Assembly: GCA_965220835.1 (NCBI GenBank)
Contig: OZ244842.1
Coordinates: forward strand, 744,001 to 808,000
Source: Azophilus sp965220835
GTDB taxonomy: Bacteria; Pseudomonadota; Gammaproteobacteria; Pseudomonadales; Azotimanducaceae
Reading direction: 5' to 3'
Length of the DNA: 64,000 nucleotides
Each line of letters starts with the position of its first letter. Position 1 is the first letter of the stretch. The translations under genes were made by a program, and so were the position numbers. The notes under the pieces are model-generated. The model saw only the letters and a list, made by a program, of their open reading frames with translations, was not told where the DNA came from and made no database searches. Positions 17,748-26,311 of this stretch are shown in pieces.

Positions 17748-18638
17748 GTGAGCAACACCGCAGAACAACTGGACATCATTCGCACTCGCCCGGGTTTCAT
17801 AGCCGCTTTGGACCAAAGCGGCGGCAGCACGCCGAAGGCTTTGGGCCTCTACGGGGTGGAGGAGGCGGCTTGGTCGAACGAGGCGGAGATGTTCGATCTT
17901 GTCCACGCCATGCGCACGCGCATCATGACCAGCCCGGCTTTCAGCGCCGCGCGCATTCTGGGTGCCATCCTGTTTGAAAACACCATGGACCGAGAGGTCG
18001 AAGGGCTGGGCTCAGCGGCCTATCTGTGGCAGGAGAAGCGAATCGTCCCCTTTCTCAAGGTGGACAAGGGCTTGGCCCAGGAACGGGATGGCGCCCAAGT
18101 CATGAAGCCGATGCCGGAACTGGACGACCTGCTTGAGCGCGGCAAGGCCAAGGGCGTTTTCGGCACCAAGATGCGCTCCGTCATCAAGCAGGCCAATCCC
18201 AAGGGCATTGAGGCGGTGGTCAGCCAGCAGTTCGAGATCGCCAAGCGAATTCTGGGGGCTGGGCTGACGCCCATCGTCGAGCCGGAAGTTGACATCCACT
18301 GCCCGGACAAGCGCAGTGCCGAAGCGACCTTGAAGGCGCTCATGCTCGCCGAGCTCGATGCCCTCAACGGTGGCCAAGTGATCCTCAAGCTGACGCTGCC
18401 CGAGGAAGACAACCTGTACGCCGATTGCGTCGCCCACCCCAAGGTGGTGCGGGTCGCCGCGCTGTCCGGCGGCTACAGCCGGGAGGAATCCAACGCCCGC
18501 CTGTCCCGCCAAAACGGCATGACCGCAAGTTTTTCCCGGGCCCTCACCGAAGGCTTGACCGCGCAGCAATCCGACGCGGCCTTCAACGACGCCCTTGATG
18601 GGTCGATTGCCAGCATCTTCGAGGCCGCCAACAACTGA
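17748..18638 (+). CDS. Class I fructose-bisphosphate aldolase
   Basis: Schiff-base aldolase cleaving fructose 1,6-bisphosphate. 296 residues. Family blocks are FIAALDQSGGSTPKAL at the start, IVPFLKVDKGL (about 101), LTPIVEPEVDIHCPDK (about 175) and QVILKLTLPEEDNLY (about 208, carrying the active-site Lys candidate). GTG start with AAGAGGAG upstream. It follows the PQQ dehydrogenase by 44 bp and converges on yjbQ, with a hairpin between them. Confidence 0.93.
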   Translation: MSNTAEQLDIIRTRPGFIAALDQSGGSTPKALGLYGVEEAAWSNEAEMFDLVHAMRTRIMTSPAFSAARILGAILFENTMDREVEGLGSAAYLWQEKRIVPFLKVDKGLAQERDGAQVMKPMPELDDLLERGKAKGVFGTKMRSVIKQANPKGIEAVVSQQFEIAKRILGAGLTPIVEPEVDIHCPDKRSAEATLKALMLAELDALNGGQVILKLTLPEEDNLYADCVAHPKVVRVAALSGGYSREESNARLSRQNGMTASFSRALTEGLTAQQSDAAFNDALDGSIASIFEAANN

Positions 18639-18639
18639 G

Positions 18640-18656
18640 GTTTGGTTGAACCAAAC
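18640..18656. terminator. Short hairpin between convergent aldolase and yjbQ genes
   Basis: GTTTGGT (18640-18646), loop TGA, ACCAAAC (18650-18656): a perfect 7-bp stem in the 22-bp space between two convergent stop codons. No T-run follows on either strand, so its termination strength is uncertain. Confidence 0.4.
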
Positions 18657-18660
18657 GTCC

Positions 18661-19071
18661 CTATGTTCCGAGCACGTTGATCAATAACTGCCGCTCGCTG
18701 CGATGGTGTCGGTGCTCCCACAGGAAGATGCCTTGCCATGTGCCCAAGGCGAGTTCGCCGTCAATCAAGGGGATGGACAGGCTGGTGGCCGTCAACGCCG
18801 ACTTGACGTGCGCGGGCATGTCGTCCGGCCCCTCCGCGGTGTGGGTGTAAAGACTGTCCCCTTCGGGCACTAGGCGGTTCAGCCAGCGCTCCAGGTCGCG
18901 CTGAACGCTGGGGTCGGCGTTCTCCTGGATGAGCAGGCTGGCGGAAGTGTGACGGATGTAGAGCGTGACAAGTCCATCCCGCAGGCCGCAACCGCGCAGC
19001 GCCGCTTGCACATCCGCCGTGATGTCGCTTAACCCTTGGCCCTTGTTGCTGAGGCTCAAATTCAGGTTCAT
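18661..19071 (-). CDS. yjbQ: YjbQ/UPF0047 family protein
   Basis: Small hexameric-type protein of the UPF0047 family; E. coli YjbQ has weak thiamine-phosphate synthase activity in vivo. 136 residues from the ATG at 19071 (a TTG four codons upstream is less likely). Conserved blocks are LVTLYIRHTSASLLIQENADP, THTAEGPDDMPAHVKSAL, and GTWQGIFLWEHRHHRSERQL near the C-terminus. His and Asp of these motifs form the presumed metal site. The physiological role is unsettled. Co-directional with the SDR upstream, 23 bp apart. Confidence 0.9.
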   Translation of the reverse strand: MNLNLSLSNKGQGLSDITADVQAALRGCGLRDGLVTLYIRHTSASLLIQENADPSVQRDLERWLNRLVPEGDSLYTHTAEGPDDMPAHVKSALTATSLSIPLIDGELALGTWQGIFLWEHRHHRSERQLLINVLGT

Positions 19072-19093
19072 GGCGAGCGCCAACTACAACAGA

Positions 19094-19987
19094 TCACTGC
19101 TCGCTTGGTGGCGTGCGCACGGGCGCGTTGACGGGCAGCGGTTCGATGCCGCTGTAGTAGGCGTCCAGATCATCCGCGGTCCAAGGATTGTCGCGGAATG
19201 CAGCGTGCCGTTCTGCGGGGTGGGACCACAGCCCGGTCTTGCGGCCGTTGAATGTCATGATCTGGCCATTGAAGTGGGCGGCGCCGTCGCTGGCCAGCCA
19301 CACCAAGCCGGCGGCCACCTCTTCCGGCGTGCCGAAGCCCATGGCCACCGGGTCCGGCGTTGGTTCGCCTTGCTGGGCCGCAGCGGCCCGGGCCCGCTCG
19401 AAGACCACTTGGGTCATGTCGGTCTGGCCGATGGGCCAGAGTGCGTTGTTGCGGATGTTGAAGCGGCCGAATTCCAGCAGCGCCGTGCGCATCAGGCCAA
19501 TCATGCCTTCCTTGGCGGCCGCGTAGTTGCCTTGGCCGAAGCCGCCGGAAAGCCCGGAGGCGGAAATGACCTGAATGATGTGGCCGCCGCCGGCCTCACG
19601 CATCGCCAGCGCCGCCTGCTGGGTGCAGAGGAAGGCCCCGCGCAGGTGCACGTTAATGACGGCGTCCCACTCCTCGGCGGTCATTTTGAGCAGCGTTCGG
19701 TCCCGCACGATGCCGGCGTTGTTGACCATCACGTCAATGCCGCCGAAGCGCTCGATGCAGTTCCGCACCAACGCTTGGGCCACCTCCGGTTCCGCCACGG
19801 AGCCAGGCACCGCCGCCACCTTGCCGCCCGCGGCGCGAATGGCCTGCGCGGTTTCATTAAGCGCGGTCTCGTTGGTGCCATTGACGATCACTGACGCCCC
19901 TGCCGCCGCAGAGGCGATCGCGAAGCCCCGGCCGAGGCCCCTGGAGGAACCCGTGATCACCATGCGCTTTCCGGCTAGTCGCGCCAT
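19094..19987 (-). CDS. Short-chain dehydrogenase/reductase
   Basis: 297-residue NAD(P)-dependent oxidoreductase. The cofactor motif is VITGSSRGLGRGFA (about residues 10-23), then NNAG at about 91, and the catalytic Ser/Tyr/Lys in QVISASGLSGGFGQGNYAAAK. The C-terminal ~40 residues (from about 255, WSHPAERHAAFRDNPWTADD) extend beyond the classical SDR fold, as in multifunctional beta-oxidation type SDRs. It lies downstream of a P450 in the same direction. The ATG falls inside the first of two direct repeats at this junction. The substrate is unknown. Confidence 0.9.
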   Translation of the reverse strand: MARLAGKRMVITGSSRGLGRGFAIASAAAGASVIVNGTNETALNETAQAIRAAGGKVAAVPGSVAEPEVAQALVRNCIERFGGIDVMVNNAGIVRDRTLLKMTAEEWDAVINVHLRGAFLCTQQAALAMREAGGGHIIQVISASGLSGGFGQGNYAAAKEGMIGLMRTALLEFGRFNIRNNALWPIGQTDMTQVVFERARAAAAQQGEPTPDPVAMGFGTPEEVAAGLVWLASDGAAHFNGQIMTFNGRKTGLWSHPAERHAAFRDNPWTADDLDAYYSGIEPLPVNAPVRTPPSEQ

Positions 19988-20095
19988 GGGTCAGTCCGCC
20001 GAAGCGTCGGGTTGGTGCGTGCCCGCACTCAAGGTTTGGGTGTGGCGAAGGCCGTTGCTTGGTTTCATGGGTCAGTACGCCGAAGCGTTGGGCTG
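19985..20095. repeat. Duplicated P450-SDR junction (two 30-bp repeats 81 bp apart)
   Basis: 19985-20014 and 20066-20095 match at 27 of 30 positions. On the minus strand both read HQP(N/D)ASA, one residue, stop, CCC, ATG. The upstream copy is the true P450 C-terminus. The downstream copy closes a 25-codon mini-frame (MKPSNGLRHT to HQPDASAD) just before the SDR ATG. This is best explained as a tandem duplication of the P450 stop/SDR start junction. Confidence 0.75.
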
Positions 20096-21367
20096 ATGCG
20101 GGTTGCGGTTGCGGACGTCGAAGGTGATGTTGAGTTGCTTAAGGCCGCGCAGGAAGCTGCTTGGCAGGTGTTCGAAGGCGTCCGCCGGGTCCTTGAGGCG
20201 AATGTTCTGCAGCCGGTTCAGCAGGATGGTGAAGGTGGAGAACATCTCTTGGCGGGCCAACGCCGCGCCAGGGCAGTGGTGCGGGCCGGAGCCAAAGGCG
20301 AGGTGGGCGCCGGCCTTGGGCCGCGCGATGTCGAACTCGTCTCCGTCTTCAAAGACCGCTTCGTCGCGATTGGCGGAGGCGTAGCCCAACGCCAAGCTTG
20401 CGCCCTTGGGCAGCTTGACGCCGCCGAGTTCGGTGTCTTGGGTCACCGCGCGCCACAGGTGAATCACCGGCGTCTCGAAGCGCAGTGACTCCTCGATGAA
20501 GTTGCGCAGCAGCTTGGGATCGTCCCGCATCCGCTCCATGGTGCCGGGCCGCTGCAGCAGCAGCATCAGCGCCGAGCCGATGGCGTTGGTGGTGGTCTCG
20601 TTGCCGCCGGTCAGCAGTTGGTCGAGCAAGTCTTGCAGTTCGTGCATGTCCAGGCCGCGGTCTTGGCCGGGGTCACAGCGCTCATCAACCACCCGGGCGT
20701 GGGCCAAGTCGGAAATGATGTCGTCTTGGGGCTCGCGGCGCCGGTCTTCGATGATGCTGGCGAAGAAGCGCTGCGCCGCCACCACCAACTTGCCGCACTC
20801 GAGGGCCTCATCCTCGTCAACAAAGCCGCCGCCCGGCGCCAGCATGGCGTCGGACCAGGCCTTGAGCTGCCAGATGTTCTCCCGGGGCACGCCGAGTTGG
20901 TCCGCAATGACCGTGCAGGGCAGGGGGATGGCGAATTCCTTGACGAAGTCGCATTCCCCGCGGTCAATGAAGGCGTCGATGAGGTCATTGACCACGGTTT
21001 CCACATAGGGCGTCATGGCGCGGATGCGCTTCACCGTGAAGGCATGGTTGATGAGCCTGCGGTACTTTGAATGCACCGGCGGGTCGGTGCGCTGCAGGGT
21101 GGAGACCCGCGCCCAGCCGTGCTCGCTGCGATAGCTCTCGGCAATGTCGCGGCTTACGCCTTGGCGGGCGCCGTATTCGTAGATGTTGTTGGAGAACAGC
21201 TCCGGGTGCTTCTTGACGTAGCGCAAGTCTTCGTAGCGGGAGACGTACCAAGCGCCAAGCTCCTCCATGAAATAGACCGGGGCCTCGTGGCGAATGGCCT
21301 TGAAGTAGGGGAATGGGCACTCCCGCGTGCGGTCTTCCATCAGGTTGTAGCTGGCCAGTTGCGTCAT
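20072..21367 (-). CDS. Cytochrome P450
   Basis: Soluble bacterial P450 of 431 residues. The ATG at 21367 has GGAGG about 8 nt upstream; the frame extends to 21460 without family support. The I-helix is LLTGGNETTTNAIG (about residue 245), the K-helix ExxR is EESLRFE (about 285), and the heme ligand Cys is in FGSGPHHCPGAALAR (about 361). The acid-alcohol pair appears as ET in the I-helix, so monooxygenase chemistry is expected. No ferredoxin or reductase gene is nearby. The C-terminal tail is duplicated downstream. Confidence 0.95.
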   Translation of the reverse strand: MTQLASYNLMEDRTRECPFPYFKAIRHEAPVYFMEELGAWYVSRYEDLRYVKKHPELFSNNIYEYGARQGVSRDIAESYRSEHGWARVSTLQRTDPPVHSKYRRLINHAFTVKRIRAMTPYVETVVNDLIDAFIDRGECDFVKEFAIPLPCTVIADQLGVPRENIWQLKAWSDAMLAPGGGFVDEDEALECGKLVVAAQRFFASIIEDRRREPQDDIISDLAHARVVDERCDPGQDRGLDMHELQDLLDQLLTGGNETTTNAIGSALMLLLQRPGTMERMRDDPKLLRNFIEESLRFETPVIHLWRAVTQDTELGGVKLPKGASLALGYASANRDEAVFEDGDEFDIARPKAGAHLAFGSGPHHCPGAALARQEMFSTFTILLNRLQNIRLKDPADAFEHLPSSFLRGLKQLNITFDVRNRNPHQPNASAY

Positions 21368-21439
21368 TTGGCGAACCTCCGATTGCGCAGCAGGACAAGG
21401 CGGAAAGGAAATTGGGCCATCAACGAGGCATCGGCGCTC

Positions 21440-21467
21440 AATATAGTGTAAAACGCCCATCTGTCAC
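21440..21467 (-). promoter_or_regulatory. Sigma-70-like promoter for the P450
   Basis: On the minus strand GTGACA (21467-21462), a 16-nt spacer, then TATATT (21445-21440); each hexamer matches five of six consensus bases. It lies in the divergent gap between the P450 and an SDR gene and would leave a ~65-nt leader before the P450 ATG. Confidence 0.5.
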
Positions 21468-21578
21468 AGCGGTTGGGCGAGATTGCGGCAATGCTGGTTT
21501 TGGCAATTCGCTCCGAACAGCCAAACCCACTCAGGCCGTGACGAAGAAGCCAAATTGAGAATTGCTGAAGGAGATGGG

Positions 21579-22325
21579 ATGAACGCATTTCGATTGGATG
21601 GTCAGGTGGCGGTGGTCACCGGGGCGGGCAAGGGCATTGGCCGCGGCATTGCCCTGTGCTTGGCCGAGGCCGGTGCGGACGTAGTGGTCAGCGCCCGCAC
21701 CCGGGCGGATCTTGAGCAAGTTGCGGACGCCGTTCGCGCTGCAGGGCGGCGGGCTGAAGTGGTGCCGGCTGACGTGACCCAGGGCGAACAGCTGGAGCCG
21801 CTAATCGCCGCTGCTAAAGAGTTGGGGGAGTTGAGCATCTGGGTCAACAACGCCGGCGGGCTGCCGGATGCCACCCCCCGCTATCTCACCCGCACCCCGG
21901 AAGACCGCTGGGATGCGCAGCTGGACTTGAATCTCAAGGCCGTCTGGATGGGTGCGGTGCGGGCGTCTCAGGCCATGCAATCGGGCAGCATCATCAACAT
22001 CTCCTCACGAGCCGCCATGGGGCCGCAACTCAAGAACGGCCCGTACGGCGCCTCCAAGGCAGCCGTCAACAGCCTTACGCAAACGCTGGCCGCGGAGTTG
22101 GCGCCCAAAATTCGCGTCAACGCAGTGGCGCCCGGCCCGATTCCGACCGAGAACTTCAACCAGTCCACCAACTTCCCGGAAGGCAAGCCCATCGAGAAGC
22201 TCATCGGCGTTCCCTTGGGCCGCCTTGGAGCTCCTGAGGACATCGGCAACGCCGTCGTGTTCATGGCTTCGCCCGCCGCAAGCTGGATCACTGGCCAATG
22301 CCTGTACGTCACGGGCGGACTGTAG
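21579..22325 (+). CDS. Short-chain dehydrogenase/reductase
   Basis: 248 residues, classical SDR. It shows VVTGAGKGIGRGIA (about 13-26), WVNNAGG (about 90), IINISSRAAMGPQ and the catalytic GPYGASKAAVNSL (about 150), then PGPIPTENF. GAAGGAG is placed six bases before the ATG at 21579. It is closely similar in order and wording of motifs to the minus-strand SDR at 30491 (shared DGQVAVVTG, NLNLKAVW, NSLTQTLAAE/NNLTQTLAAE, PGPIPTE), so the two are probably paralogs. It is divergent from the P450. Substrate unknown. Confidence 0.93.
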   Translation: MNAFRLDGQVAVVTGAGKGIGRGIALCLAEAGADVVVSARTRADLEQVADAVRAAGRRAEVVPADVTQGEQLEPLIAAAKELGELSIWVNNAGGLPDATPRYLTRTPEDRWDAQLDLNLKAVWMGAVRASQAMQSGSIINISSRAAMGPQLKNGPYGASKAAVNSLTQTLAAELAPKIRVNAVAPGPIPTENFNQSTNFPEGKPIEKLIGVPLGRLGAPEDIGNAVVFMASPAASWITGQCLYVTGGL

Positions 22326-22348
22326 GGACCCTATGATCAGATTCCCCC

Positions 22349-23158
22349 GTGGGCATTAGCGGCAAGGTCATCGGCGGCATCCTTGGCTTTGTGGTTGGCG
22401 GGCCAATCGGCGCGCTGGTCGGCTTGTTCCTTGGCCACCTGGTGGACTCAAACCGGGTTGCCGGTGGTGGTGGCGTCGGGTTCGGCCGCGCTCGGGACCA
22501 CACCACCTTCTTCAACACCACTTTTGCGGTCATGGGACACCTCTGCAAGGCCGATGGCCGGGTGTCCGCGGAGGAGATTCGCGCTGCGGAGTCGGTGATG
22601 GACCAGTTGCGCTTAAGCGAAGCGCGCCGCGCCGAGGCGCGAGCCATGTTCCGCACCGGCAAGGCGCCGGACTTCGATCTTGGCCGCGCGCTGGATACCT
22701 TCCAAGCAGCCTACGGTCGTGCGGCGCAACTGAAGTTCGTCTTCCTGCAAATCCAGATGTCCGCAGCTTGGGCGGACGGGGAGGTGGGTGCGGCCGAACG
22801 CAACGTCCTGCACGAGATTGCCCGGCGGCTGGGCATCCCCGAGGTCGCGTTTCGGCAGGTGGAGGCGCTGGTCGCGGCCATGGCGGGGCGGGCGCACCGA
22901 AGCGGCGGGGGGCACCAGACCCACCAGGCGCCGGGCCGTGCCGACATTGACGGCGCCTACCGAGCCTTGGGCGTCTCCCCCACGGACAGCGATGCCCACA
23001 TCAAGCGCGCCTACCGGCGCCTGATCAGCCAGCACCACCCGGACAAGCTGATCTCCAAGGGGCTGCCGGAGGACATGATGCGGGCGGCAACGGAGCGCAC
23101 CGCCGAAATCAAGGCGTCCTACGACTTGATCGTGTCTCATCGAGCGGGGGCTGGTTGA
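22349..23158 (+). CDS. djlA: Membrane-anchored DnaJ-like co-chaperone DjlA
   Basis: 269 residues, against 271 in E. coli DjlA. The Gly-rich N-terminal membrane segment GKVIGGILGFVVGGPIGALV is the DjlA dimerising helix. A TerB-like domain spans about 50-175 (AVMGHLCKADGRVSAEEI and MSAAWADGEVGAAERNVLHE). The C-terminal J domain is at about 200-265, with the HPD motif in ISQHHPDKLI. It stimulates DnaK ATPase at the inner membrane. GTG start 23 bp after the SDR gene. Confidence 0.95.
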   Translation: MGISGKVIGGILGFVVGGPIGALVGLFLGHLVDSNRVAGGGGVGFGRARDHTTFFNTTFAVMGHLCKADGRVSAEEIRAAESVMDQLRLSEARRAEARAMFRTGKAPDFDLGRALDTFQAAYGRAAQLKFVFLQIQMSAAWADGEVGAAERNVLHEIARRLGIPEVAFRQVEALVAAMAGRAHRSGGGHQTHQAPGRADIDGAYRALGVSPTDSDAHIKRAYRRLISQHHPDKLISKGLPEDMMRAATERTAEIKASYDLIVSHRAGAG

Positions 23159-23347
23159 AGCCGCAGCCACTGGCCACCCAACCGGCTGATCGATCACATC
23201 ACACCGAGCGAGTTTTCCTGACTTGGCCACGCCGATCTCGGCTGAAGCCGCAGTGAACTTCATCGTGCCGACCGTGTATGCTGAACGCTTTCGTGGCCTG
23301 ACCAATGGCATTCAGGCGCGATTCGAGAACGGAGAAAAGGAGAACCC

Positions 23348-23707
23348 ATGATCGTTGTTGCTGCCATGATCGACTTTGCCACCCAAGCCGACCGCGACCA
23401 AGCGGTGCTGGAAACCGGGCCGGTGCAACAGGCCACCCGGGACGAGGAGCCCGGCTGCCAAGCGTACTGCTTCGCCGCGGACCCCTGCATGCCCACCCGC
23501 ATCCAAGTCTATGAGCTTTGGGATGACGCCCCCACCTTGGCGGCGCACTTCAAGCACCAGAACTATGAAGACATGAAAGCGGTGCTGGGCAAGTACGGCA
23601 TTGTCAACAACTGGAACCGCATGTATCGGGTCACCGACGATGAACCGGTGTACGACGCGGCTGGGCAGCCCCGGGAAGCCGAGGCCTTCTTCGGCGGCAA
23701 GGCTTAG
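23348..23707 (+). CDS. Antibiotic-biosynthesis-monooxygenase (ABM) domain protein
   Basis: 119 residues of the dimeric alpha/beta barrel type. It has MIVVAAMIDFA, then RDEEPGCQAYCFAADP and the typical IQVYELWDDAPTLAAHFKHQ of cofactor-independent quinol monooxygenase-like proteins. A longer C-terminal tail (VYDAAGQPREAEAFFGGKA) is unusual. GGAGAAAAGGAGA precedes the ATG. The substrate is unknown. It lies 30 bp before the amidohydrolase and is probably co-transcribed with it. Confidence 0.8.
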   Translation: MIVVAAMIDFATQADRDQAVLETGPVQQATRDEEPGCQAYCFAADPCMPTRIQVYELWDDAPTLAAHFKHQNYEDMKAVLGKYGIVNNWNRMYRVTDDEPVYDAAGQPREAEAFFGGKA

Positions 23708-23736
23708 GTCACCGCGGTGAGCAAGGAGCCGAGACC

Positions 23737-24792
23737 CTGAGTGCCGCAGAACACCCTGCTGGAGGGCCGGAGCGGGAAGGCGTTGGGCGTCAGCAAAACG
23801 CCAACAATCCGAAAGTCCGCGGACGTGTAATAGACCTACACGCCCACATCGTGCTGGAGGAGGGTTTCGGCGTAGCGGGGCGCTACGGCCCGGAATTGGC
23901 GGTGGATGGCGACGGCGTGCCGTACTTCCGCATCGGCGCCTACCGGATGAAGCCCATGGCCTACCGGGGCACGGTGTTCATGGACGTGGACAAGCGCCTG
24001 GCGCTGATGGATGAGCTCGGCATCGATCTGCAGCTGCTTTCACCCAATCCGCTGACCATGTTCCACGGTATTGAGGCGGATGTTGCCGAACGCTTCTGCC
24101 GCGTTCACAACAACGCCATGGCCGAAACAGTGGCGAAGCACCCCCATCGGTTGCTGGGCGCTGCAGCGTTGCCCATGCAGAATCCAGACGCGGCCTGCCG
24201 GGAGTTGGAGCGGGCGGTTCAGGAATTGGGCTTGGCCGCCGCCCACACCGGCACCGACTACCCCTTTCCGCTTTACGATCCTTGCCTGGACGACTTCTAC
24301 CGAACCTTGGTCGCCTTGAACGTGCCCTTGTTTCTGCACCCGGCCTCCACCGACGGTGCCAACCTGCCGGCGGACGAGCGCTTAAACCACTTTGAGCTTG
24401 GCCTGATCGTCGGCTATGCCTACGACGAATCCTTGGCGGTGGCCAACCTGATATTCGGCGGCGTGCTGGACCGGCATCCCGAGGTGGACATCTGCATCTC
24501 CCACGGCGGCGGCGCGCTGCCCTTCCTGATGGGCCGCTACGAGGGCATGGCCCGCCTGCGGGCGTGGGCGCCGGAATCGGTGCGTGACCGGGGCTTTCGC
24601 CACCAAGCGCGCAAACTCTGGTACGACGCCCACGTTGAGGGCGAGGCAGCGCGCAAGCTGCTCATCGAAGCGGTCGGCCAGGACCGGCTGGTGTTCGGCA
24701 CCAACTTCGGCGGCTGGGATACCCCCAGCAGCCCGGCCACGGCTTTCGACGCCTCGTTAACGCCCAATGCGGAGCGGCTGATGCGATTGTGA
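23737..24792 (+). CDS. Amidohydrolase (ACMSD-like TIM barrel), probable CTG start
   Basis: Metal-dependent hydrolase or decarboxylase. Expected blocks are present: VIDLHAHIVLEEGFG (first metal motif HxH), VPLFLHPAST, DICISHGGGALPFLMGRYEG, and LVFGTNFGGWDTP. The first in-frame ATG/GTG/TTG is the GTG at 23851, which would delete the HAH metal ligands. Upstream to the in-frame TGA at 23641 there is no other standard start. The CTG at 23737 has AAGGAG with an 8-nt spacer and gives 351 residues. I therefore propose a CTG start; a point mutation or sequencing error (ATG read as CTG) is the alternative. The usual GTD near the C-terminus is GTN here. Confidence 0.8.
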   Translation: MSAAEHPAGGPEREGVGRQQNANNPKVRGRVIDLHAHIVLEEGFGVAGRYGPELAVDGDGVPYFRIGAYRMKPMAYRGTVFMDVDKRLALMDELGIDLQLLSPNPLTMFHGIEADVAERFCRVHNNAMAETVAKHPHRLLGAAALPMQNPDAACRELERAVQELGLAAAHTGTDYPFPLYDPCLDDFYRTLVALNVPLFLHPASTDGANLPADERLNHFELGLIVGYAYDESLAVANLIFGGVLDRHPEVDICISHGGGALPFLMGRYEGMARLRAWAPESVRDRGFRHQARKLWYDAHVEGEAARKLLIEAVGQDRLVFGTNFGGWDTPSSPATAFDASLTPNAERLMRL

Positions 24793-24858
24793 TGGGCGGG
24801 TAGGGGAGACCTCGTCCCACCTTCGAGTTGGTTCGGCAAAAGCCGCCAACGTCCTAAA

Positions 24859-24880
24859 GCTCAACGTGAGCGGTTTTTTT
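24859..24880 (+). terminator. Rho-independent terminator after the amidohydrolase
   Basis: GCTCA (24859-24863), loop ACG, TGAGC (24867-24871), GG, then seven T (24874-24880), about 67 nt beyond the amidohydrolase stop. The stem is short (5 bp). The same bases also encode the C-terminus of the convergent ATPase gene. Confidence 0.5.
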
Positions 24881-26036
24881 GCAGTTGTTGGGTGGCCCAA
24901 GTGGCCATCGAAGGAATCGACAGTGCCCAAACGCCGTCCCTTTGCTCAACGATGCCGTTCTCCTTGAATGACTCTCGTGTTTTTGTGACATCGGGACAAG
25001 GCTTGTCGGGCGGCCATAGCTTGCGGACTTGCTGCTCGCAAAACTCATCCAACTGCCAATCAGAGGCTCGAATCGCTTGATTGGGGAGTTGGGCGATGAT
25101 TCGTTTGGCCAAATCGCCGTCACCGCCGGGCGCATCGATGTCTTTCGTGCGCTCTTCGTAGTATTCGGCTCTCAGTTCGACGCAGCGGTCCTTTACTTCG
25201 TTGTGCTCCAACTGCGCGGCGTTGCCGTTGGCCTCAAGCAGGGCTTCGCAGACGGCCTTTTGGGCGCTCAGCAAGTGTCTTGGCCAACCGAATGCGGCTT
25301 CCGCTGCCAGATGGGCCAGCGCTTGCCTGACGGCCGAAGAGCCTTCGTCGGGTTCCAATTCGGCAAGCATGCGCAGCGTGGAATTGGCGCACTCTTGGCT
25401 GGCCATCGCCGTCATGTTGATGGTGGTCGAGTCACCGGCCCTCGTTAGGCCGGGGTGGCGGTTGATGTGTTGCTTGGTGTGACCCAAGCCGGTGAGCACC
25501 ACGACGCAGGGGATTTGGTCCGCTTCGCCCAATCCACCCACATGCAGTTCCTTGAGCACGTCAAGGGCATCGCTTTTCAGGCTGTGGGCCTCGTCAACGT
25601 GCAGCACGAAGCGCAGTCCGTCGGTGGAGTGTTCCCGGGCCGCCCTTTGCAGTTCCTCGGTTAAGGCCCGGCCTGCCAGACGTTCGATGGCTATTGCAGT
25701 CCAATGCGTAGCCGTGGTGGCAAGCCGCCCTTGCTGCTTCGATGCGGCGTTTTTGATGCGCTCCATCATGGATGCGAAATCAGTCAAATGTCGATCGGAC
25801 AACTTGACGAACACGGCATCTTGGGTGATTTCGGACAAATGGGCCGCGAGGGAGGTTTTGCCGCAGCCGGGTGCGCCTTGGTAGATGCGGAAAACGGCTT
25901 GGTCGCGTCTTGTGGCCGCGTTCAGTGAGAAGTTGAACGCTTCGATTTCCTGGGCTCGGCCCTCAAAGTACCGGGCCTCGTCACGAGGGACGTCTTCAAA
26001 GGCGATCTGTCGGGCAAGTTCTGCGTTGAAGGTCAT
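24861..26036 (-). CDS. Orphan AAA ATPase
   Basis: 391 residues from the ATG at 26036. Walker A is YQGAPGCGKTSLAAHLSE (about 52) and Walker B is FVLHVDEAHSLKSDALD (about 145). A possible sensor region is CVVVLTGLGHTKQ. The N-terminus (FEDVPRDEARYFEGRAQEIEAF) looks like the lead-in of ORC/TniB/ExeA-type AAA proteins that act on DNA or other complexes. The C-terminal ~110 residues are helical and charged, and may be a winged-helix region. No transposase or partner gene adjoins it. Base composition is less GC-rich than in its neighbours, which suggests transfer. Function not assigned. Confidence 0.7.
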   Translation of the reverse strand: MTFNAELARQIAFEDVPRDEARYFEGRAQEIEAFNFSLNAATRRDQAVFRIYQGAPGCGKTSLAAHLSEITQDAVFVKLSDRHLTDFASMMERIKNAASKQQGRLATTATHWTAIAIERLAGRALTEELQRAAREHSTDGLRFVLHVDEAHSLKSDALDVLKELHVGGLGEADQIPCVVVLTGLGHTKQHINRHPGLTRAGDSTTINMTAMASQECANSTLRMLAELEPDEGSSAVRQALAHLAAEAAFGWPRHLLSAQKAVCEALLEANGNAAQLEHNEVKDRCVELRAEYYEERTKDIDAPGGDGDLAKRIIAQLPNQAIRASDWQLDEFCEQQVRKLWPPDKPCPDVTKTRESFKENGIVEQRDGVWALSIPSMATWATQQLQKNRSR

Positions 26037-26241
26037 GGACTTTGGTGTTAGGGGACGTGATGTGTGCAGCCTAGCAAACCAAGGAAGCGAGCGCATTTTG
26101 GCGGAGTTGGAGTCTGCCTAGTTTGCTGCCGAGGCTTTCGGCTGAAGTTTCCCGTTCAGGACTAATCGGGGACTCGGTTAATCGTTCTCGTCGCACCAAG
26201 GTGATTTGGGGCGGTGCTGCCAGCCGTGGCTGAGGGCATAG

Positions 26242-26278
26242 CCCCGGGCGAGGCGTTGTGGTTGCGCCACGCCCGGGG
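26242..26278 (-). terminator. Large GC-rich hairpin downstream of the TonB receptor
   Basis: CCCCGGGCG (26242-26250) pairs with CGCCCGGGG (26270-26278). After one mismatch GGCG (26252-26255) pairs with CGCC (26265-26268), giving a 13-bp stem around a 9-nt loop. It lies about 34 bp past the receptor stop. There is no T-run, so it may stabilise the mRNA 3' end rather than terminate. The surrounding gap 26037-26311 shows nothing else. Confidence 0.4.
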
Positions 26279-26311
26279 TGATGACGCCGACTGGTGCAGC
26301 CGGCCCGCAGG

